A stretch of DNA of 64,000 nucleotides, taken from positions 1,426,001-1,490,000 of the forward strand of contig NZ_FNSY01000001.1 of the NCBI RefSeq assembly GCF_900105515.1, read 5' to 3'. The notes under the pieces were generated by a model that ran no database searches, was not told where the DNA came from, and saw only the letters and a list, made by a program, of their open reading frames with translations. Source of the stretch: Streptomyces sp. 2131.1. GTDB lineage: Bacteria; Actinomycetota; Actinomycetes; Streptomycetales; Streptomycetaceae. The position numbers and the translations under genes were made by a program. This document shows positions 59,759 to 64,000 of the stretch, piece by piece (within the stretch, counting starts at the first letter, position 1; each line of letters begins with the position of its first letter).

Positions 59759-62664
59759 GGGGTGGCCTCCCCGGTCTCCGGTCCGGCCCCGCGCGCGGCG
59801 GCCTTCTCGGCGGCGGCCCGCTCAATCTGGCGGTCGATCTTGGCGCCGAGGGCGCGCACGATGTCGAGGACGACGCCGAGGACCAGCAGGTAGACCCCGC
59901 AGTCGAAGATGACCGGGGTGCCGAACTCGTAGTCGCCGATGAGCGGCAGGTGGCCGTGGTACGTCCAGGCGTGCAGGACCGTTCCGTCGGAGAGGCCGAA
60001 CAGCGCGACGGCCGTGGAGATGAAGAGCCCCAGCCCGGTGAACAGGCCGGGCTGGAGGGGCGCGGCCTCGGCGAGTTCGAAGCGGCCGCCCGCGAGGTAG
60101 CGGGTGATCAGGGCGAGGCCCGCGACGAGGCCGCCGACGAAGCCGCCGCCCGGCATGTTCTCGGCGCAGAACAGCAGGTAGACCGAGACCACCAGGATCG
60201 GGTGGAACAGCAGCCGGGTCACCACCTCGAAGACGACCGACCGGTGTTCGGGCGCCAGCGTGGCCCCGGCGGCCAGCCAGCCGCGCTCGGGCGCCCCTTC
60301 GTCGCCCTGCGGCACCCCGGTCAGCGGCTCGGTGGTCACGGACCAGGCGGTGCGGCCCCGTACCTCCGAAGGGGCGGCCGTCCCCTCGGCGCGGCGGTGC
60401 AGGTAGATGAGGCTGGTCACGCCGATCGCGGCTGCGGCGAGTACGGCGGACTCCCCCATCGTGTCCCAGGCGCGCAGGTCGACCAGGATCGTGGCGACGA
60501 CGTCCTTGAGGCCGTGGTGTGCGGTCTCCTCGACCATGGCGGCGCCGGCCGGGGGCGCCACGCGCGCGGCGGCGGCGACCCAGACCACCACGCCGAGGGT
60601 GGCGGCGGCGGCCAGGGCGACCGGGATGCGCACGGCCCGCCGCCAGGTGCTGACGGACTCCTGGAAGTGCACGGGCATGCGCCGCAGCACCAGCACGAAC
60701 ACGATCATCGACACGGTTTCGACGCAGAACTGGGTGAGCGCCAGGTCCGGGCCGCCCTGGACGACGAACAGCAGCGCGGCCCCGTAGCCGGTCAGTCCGG
60801 CCAGCACCACGGCCTTCATGCGCCGTCTGACGGTGAGGCAGAGCAGCGCCGCCGCGCAGGTGAGGGCGGCGACGGCGCCCTGGAGCGGTACGTCCCAGAG
60901 CCGGGGGGCGGACGCACCGTGCCAGGGCCGGTCCGCGATGAGCACGGAGAGCTGTCCGGCGAGCATGACGAGCAGGGTGGTGGCGAGGTACACGGAGAGC
61001 GAGCCGCGCTGGACGAAGCCGGTGGCCTGGAGGGAGAGGCGTTCCAGGCCCAGGAGCAGCTGGCCGAAGACGCCGTCGGCGGTGGGCCAGGCGATGCGCC
61101 GGGACAGCCGGGCGACCCGGTCGCGGGCGGCGAAGAGGACCGCGCCGCCCAGGGTGGCGACGGCGGAGAGGAACAGGGCGGTGCCCCAGCCGTGCCAGAG
61201 CGCGAGGTGGTAGGGGTGGGCGGGGGCCGGGAAGGCGTCGGCGTAGGCGCTGAGCAGCCGGTCGGTCCAGCCGACGCCGGGCCCGAGGACCAGCCCGCAG
61301 AGGGCGAGGGCGGCGGGCGCGGCGAGGAAGGCCGGGCCGACCCGGTGCACCGGGGTGTCCGCGACCCCCGGTTTCCGCAGGAAGGCGCCCCACACGAACC
61401 GGGCGGTGTACGCGACGGTCAGGGCCGAGCCCGCCACGGTGATGCCCAGCGCCCAGCGGTCCGCCGTGTCTCCGTGCAGCAGCGCCTCGAACGCCGCCTC
61501 CTTCGCGGCGAAGCCGAGCAGCGGGGGCAAAGCGGCCATGGAGAGGGCGGCGAGCACGGCGACGGCGCACACATGGGGCAGGGCGCGCCCGACACCGGAG
61601 AGCTTGCGCAGGTCGCGGGTGCCGGCCGCGTGGTCGACGATGCCGGTGACGAGGAAGAGCGGGGCCTTGAAGAGGGCGTGGCCGAGGATCATGACGGCGG
61701 CGGCCAGCGCGGCGTCGCGGTTGCCGACGCCCGCGAGGAGGGTGAGGAAGCCGAGCTGGCTGACGGTTCCGTAGGCGAGGACGATCTTGAGGTCGTGCAG
61801 CCTGAGGGCGCGCCAGCCGCCGAGGAGCATCGTCGCGGCGCCGAGGACCATCACCACGGGCCGCCAGCCGGGCACGTCCGAGAAGCCGGGGGCGAGCCGG
61901 GCGACCAGGTAGACGCCGGCCTTGACCATCGCGGCGGCGTGCAGATAGGCGCTGACGGGGGTGGGCGCCGCCATGGCGTTGGGGAGCCAGAGGCTGAAGG
62001 GCCAGACGGCGGACTTGGACAGGGCCCCGCACAGGATCAGCAGGACGGCGATCTCGACGGCGGTGCCGGCCGGGGGCGGGTCGGCGAGGATCGCGGAGAT
62101 CCGGTAGGTACCGGCCTCCTGACCGATGATCAGGAAACCGACGAGCATGGCGAGGCCGCCGAGCGTGGTGACGGTCAGCGCCTGGAGCGCGGAGCGTCTG
62201 CTGTGCCGGTGCTCACTGTCGTACCCGATGAGCAGGTACGAGAAGACGGTGGTCAGCTCCCAGAAGACGTACAGGGAGATGAGGTCGTCGCTGAGGACGA
62301 GGGCGAGCATGGCCCCGGCGAAGGCGAGCAGGTTCCCGGCGAATCCGGCCAGGCGCGGGGTCGTGTCGCTGAAGTAGGAGGCGCAGTAGAGGAGGACGAG
62401 CGCGCCGACGCCGGACGCGAGCAGCACCATGACCTCGGCCAGCGCGTCCAGGCGCAGGTCCACGGAGACGCCGTAGTCGGGCATCCAGACCCATGACCAG
62501 TCCACCGACGAGCCGGACGCGGCCGTGTCCCACTGGGTGAGGGCCCAGCAGGTGGTGGCGGCGGGCGGCAGCGCGAGGACGAGGAAGGCGCGCGCCCCCA
62601 GCGCCCGGACCAGCGGCCGCGCGAAGGCCGCGAGGACGAAGTGGCAGACGATGAGCGCGGTCAT
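59755..62664 (-). CDS. mrpA: Na+/H+ antiporter subunit A with fused B domain (MrpA/MnhA)
   Basis: A 969-residue polytopic protein, first of the operon. The N-terminal two thirds are NuoL-like (ELTTVFSYLLIGYDSEHRHS, PFSLWLPNAMAAPTPVSAYL, AYGTVSQLGFLTLLAG). The C-terminal part (about 800-950) is an MrpB domain (LLFHPILVVSVYLLFCAENMPGGGFVGGL, FDCGVYLLVLGVVLDIVRALG). No separate mrpB exists, as is usual in actinobacteria. The Mrp complex expels Na+ in exchange for protons and supports pH and salt tolerance. No purine-rich ribosome site precedes the ATG, so it may be translated from a very short leader. Confidence 0.95.
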   Translation of the reverse strand: MTALIVCHFVLAAFARPLVRALGARAFLVLALPPAATTCWALTQWDTAASGSSVDWSWVWMPDYGVSVDLRLDALAEVMVLLASGVGALVLLYCASYFSDTTPRLAGFAGNLLAFAGAMLALVLSDDLISLYVFWELTTVFSYLLIGYDSEHRHSRRSALQALTVTTLGGLAMLVGFLIIGQEAGTYRISAILADPPPAGTAVEIAVLLILCGALSKSAVWPFSLWLPNAMAAPTPVSAYLHAAAMVKAGVYLVARLAPGFSDVPGWRPVVMVLGAATMLLGGWRALRLHDLKIVLAYGTVSQLGFLTLLAGVGNRDAALAAAVMILGHALFKAPLFLVTGIVDHAAGTRDLRKLSGVGRALPHVCAVAVLAALSMAALPPLLGFAAKEAAFEALLHGDTADRWALGITVAGSALTVAYTARFVWGAFLRKPGVADTPVHRVGPAFLAAPAALALCGLVLGPGVGWTDRLLSAYADAFPAPAHPYHLALWHGWGTALFLSAVATLGGAVLFAARDRVARLSRRIAWPTADGVFGQLLLGLERLSLQATGFVQRGSLSVYLATTLLVMLAGQLSVLIADRPWHGASAPRLWDVPLQGAVAALTCAAALLCLTVRRRMKAVVLAGLTGYGAALLFVVQGGPDLALTQFCVETVSMIVFVLVLRRMPVHFQESVSTWRRAVRIPVALAAAATLGVVVWVAAAARVAPPAGAAMVEETAHHGLKDVVATILVDLRAWDTMGESAVLAAAAIGVTSLIYLHRRAEGTAAPSEVRGRTAWSVTTEPLTGVPQGDEGAPERGWLAAGATLAPEHRSVVFEVVTRLLFHPILVVSVYLLFCAENMPGGGFVGGLVAGLALITRYLAGGRFELAEAAPLQPGLFTGLGLFISTAVALFGLSDGTVLHAWTYHGHLPLIGDYEFGTPVIFDCGVYLLVLGVVLDIVRALGAKIDRQIERAAAEKAAARGAGPETGEATP

Positions 62665-62943
62665 ACGGCGGGGCGGTGGGGCGCGGTGGCGGGGGGCGGA
62701 ATGCGCGGGGCTGCGGAACGGACGAGGGGCACTAAATACAGATATATCCCCGGCCGCCCCTCACCCGTACGGCGCGCCGCGTCCGGATCGGATCAACGGG
62801 TTCGTGGCGATCGTGTGCGTGACCGGTGTTGCACATGTGAGCCCGGTTCCATTCCGTTTTTGCACTGTGACTAATATCTATCCGTCCGGGTTCTCAATGG
62901 ATTTGACCGGTCGTGAGACTGGCACCACGTCAAGGAGCATGCC
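62665..62943. promoter_or_regulatory. mrpA/sensor-kinase divergent region
   Basis: This 279-base gap must hold promoters for both directions. An AT-rich run (ACTAAATACAGATATATCC, 62731-62749) suits the mrp side. On the kinase side the element TTGCAC(A)TGTGA occurs twice, at 62829-62840 and 62860-62870, about 31 bases apart. AAGGAG at 62932-62937 is the only strong ribosome site. No gene is seen here. Confidence 0.45.
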
Positions 62944-64000
62944 CTGCGCACGCGCGTGTCACGGCGGAGCAGCTCGACCACAATGTCGCTGCGGACGGCC
63001 CTGCTCGTACTGGCAGTCGTCCCCGGTGTCGCCCTGGCCGCCCTCTGGGCCGTCACCAGTGGTCAGACTCTGCTCGACTTCCAGAAGCAGGCGGCCCAGG
63101 GGCAGTTGGCCCAGAAGGCCGGCCAGCCGTCCAACATCGTGTACTACAACCTCCAGGAGGAACGGCGGCTCAGCGCCGATGCCCTGGCCCGGGGCGGGGG
63201 CCCCACCGACGCCCTGCGCAAGCAGCGCAAGCTGACCGACAAGGCGATAGCCGACTTCCAGTCGCTGTCCGACATCGCCACCGACGACGCCCCGGGCGAG
63301 GTGCGTGACGCGGTCCGCTCGGCGCGTACGGCGATCACCCAACTCCCGGCGCAGCGCACACTCGTGGACGAGGGCGACAACGACCAGCAGAAGGCCGTCT
63401 ACGGCTACTACACGGACCTGATCGCCGTGGACATGAAGCTCTTCACCGCACTCAGCCACGTGGACAACGGCCGGATCACCACGATCTCGCAGCCGCTGGT
63501 CGAGCTCTTCTGGGCCAAGGAGATGATCTCCCGCTCGGACGCCCTGCTCGCCCGCGGCTGGACCCGGGGCAAGCTCAGCACCGCGGACCTCCAGGAGGTC
63601 CGGCAGGCCGTGTCCGCCCAGTCCCTCCAGTACTCGACGCAGATCATCCCCTTCCTCTCCGCGGACGAGAAGGCCAGGTGGCAGGAGCTCTTCGACGGCT
63701 CCGCCTGGAAGGCCAAGACGCGGGTGGAGAAGCAGGTGCTGCGGCCGGCCGACGCGGACGGGGCCGGCTACGTCTCCCTGGGCGCGAAGGAGGCGGACTG
63801 GCGCGGCGCGATGGACGAGGTGACGCCCCAGCTGGTCAAGCTGATGGAGCAGCGCACCGACCTCGTGGTCGCGGAGGGCAAGGACAGCGTCATCTCGCTG
63901 CTGATCAAGGTCGTCGTGACCACGGTCGTCGGCCTCCTCGCCGTCGTCGCGGTCATCTGGTTCACCTGGCGTCTCTCCCGCACCCTGCGCCGCCGGATCA
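62944..64000 (+). CDS. Sensor histidine kinase with NIT-type input domain (N-terminal part)
   Basis: The frame runs off the window, giving about 352 residues. A membrane helix (about 14-38: TALLVLAVVPGVALAALWAV) leads to an extracytoplasmic helical NIT-type nitrate/nitrite-sensing domain (about 40-315: YYNLQEERRLSADALA, VYGYYTDLIAVDMKLF). A second helix follows (about 320-342: LLIKVVVTTVVGLLAVVAVIWF). The HAMP and kinase parts lie beyond the window. This architecture is that of conservon CvnA kinases, normally followed by roadblock, DUF742 and GTPase genes. The start is unsettled: AAGGAG fits a CTG at 62944, while GTG 62956 and ATG 62983 lack good sites. Confidence 0.85.
   Translation, partial: MRTRVSRRSSSTTMSLRTALLVLAVVPGVALAALWAVTSGQTLLDFQKQAAQGQLAQKAGQPSNIVYYNLQEERRLSADALARGGGPTDALRKQRKLTDKAIADFQSLSDIATDDAPGEVRDAVRSARTAITQLPAQRTLVDEGDNDQQKAVYGYYTDLIAVDMKLFTALSHVDNGRITTISQPLVELFWAKEMISRSDALLARGWTRGKLSTADLQEVRQAVSAQSLQYSTQIIPFLSADEKARWQELFDGSAWKAKTRVEKQVLRPADADGAGYVSLGAKEADWRGAMDEVTPQLVKLMEQRTDLVVAEGKDSVISLLIKVVVTTVVGLLAVVAVIWFTWRLSRTLRRRI

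Overview
The window comes from a high-GC actinobacterium, almost certainly a Streptomyces. Third codon positions are nearly all G or C and GTG starts are frequent. It carries Streptomyces-type families: a TipA-like regulator, XRE/DUF397 pairs, secreted proteins with ricin-type lectin (CBM13) modules, an HTH-MurA hybrid near aconitase, and a conservon-like sensor kinase. Neighbouring genes are often joined by ATGA or GTGA stop/start overlaps. I see no insertion sequence, prophage, CRISPR array, rRNA or tRNA.

Layout. (1) 1-2524: the end of a sugar ABC importer (two permeases) with a GH1 beta-glucosidase. (2) 2602-8311: a GlsB-type membrane protein, aconitase with a palindrome-bearing leader, a MOSC protein, and a MurA-like enzyme with an N-terminal XRE domain. 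(3) 8460-10425: small secreted or lipoproteins, a DUF962 protein and a membrane-protein gene broken by an apparent single-base frameshift. (4) 10527-22016: a sugar-utilisation locus: GH3, an EEP-family hydrolase, GH13, a sulfatase, an FN3-like protein, a complete ABC importer and a LacI regulator. It shares related operators at three places, and its enzymes lack signal peptides, so I read it as intracellular breakdown of an imported, perhaps sulfated, glycoside. (5) 22212-28834: a secreted lamin-tail protein, a short protein with an Lsr2-like C-terminus, a TipA homologue with its 19-bp-spacer promoter, a methyltransferase, an anti-sigma-like ATPase/XRE/DUF397 set and an APH-fold kinase. (6) 28888-37482: exported proteins: GH18 and a beta-helix protein in one operon, a ThuA-domain protein (all three with CBM13), a four-repeat SpaA/Cna-B protein without a sortase motif, and an L,D-transpeptidase. 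(7) 37493-48886: cobalamin ring synthesis (cobN behind a B12 riboswitch, cobG, cobH, cobIJ, cobK, cbiD, cobM, cobL). (8) 49164-56036: molybdate import (ModA, ModBC fusion) convergent with a 1362-residue nitrate reductase/flavoprotein reductase fusion. (9) 56172-62664: an Mrp-type Na+/H+ antiporter operon (A, C, D, E, F, G). (10) 62944-end: the start of a NIT-type sensor histidine kinase.

How the parts connect. ModABC would supply the molybdenum needed by the nitrate reductase, and the sensor kinase beyond the Mrp operon has a nitrate/nitrite-sensing type of input domain. The cobalamin genes combine oxygen-dependent-pathway members (CobG, CobN) with CbiD, the C1-methyltransferase of the oxygen-independent pathway. 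The best candidate for an undescribed system is the LacI-controlled locus at 10.5-22.0 kb. Next are the short Lsr2-like hybrid, the HTH-MurA protein with a palindrome just before its start, and the repeat-bearing SpaA protein.
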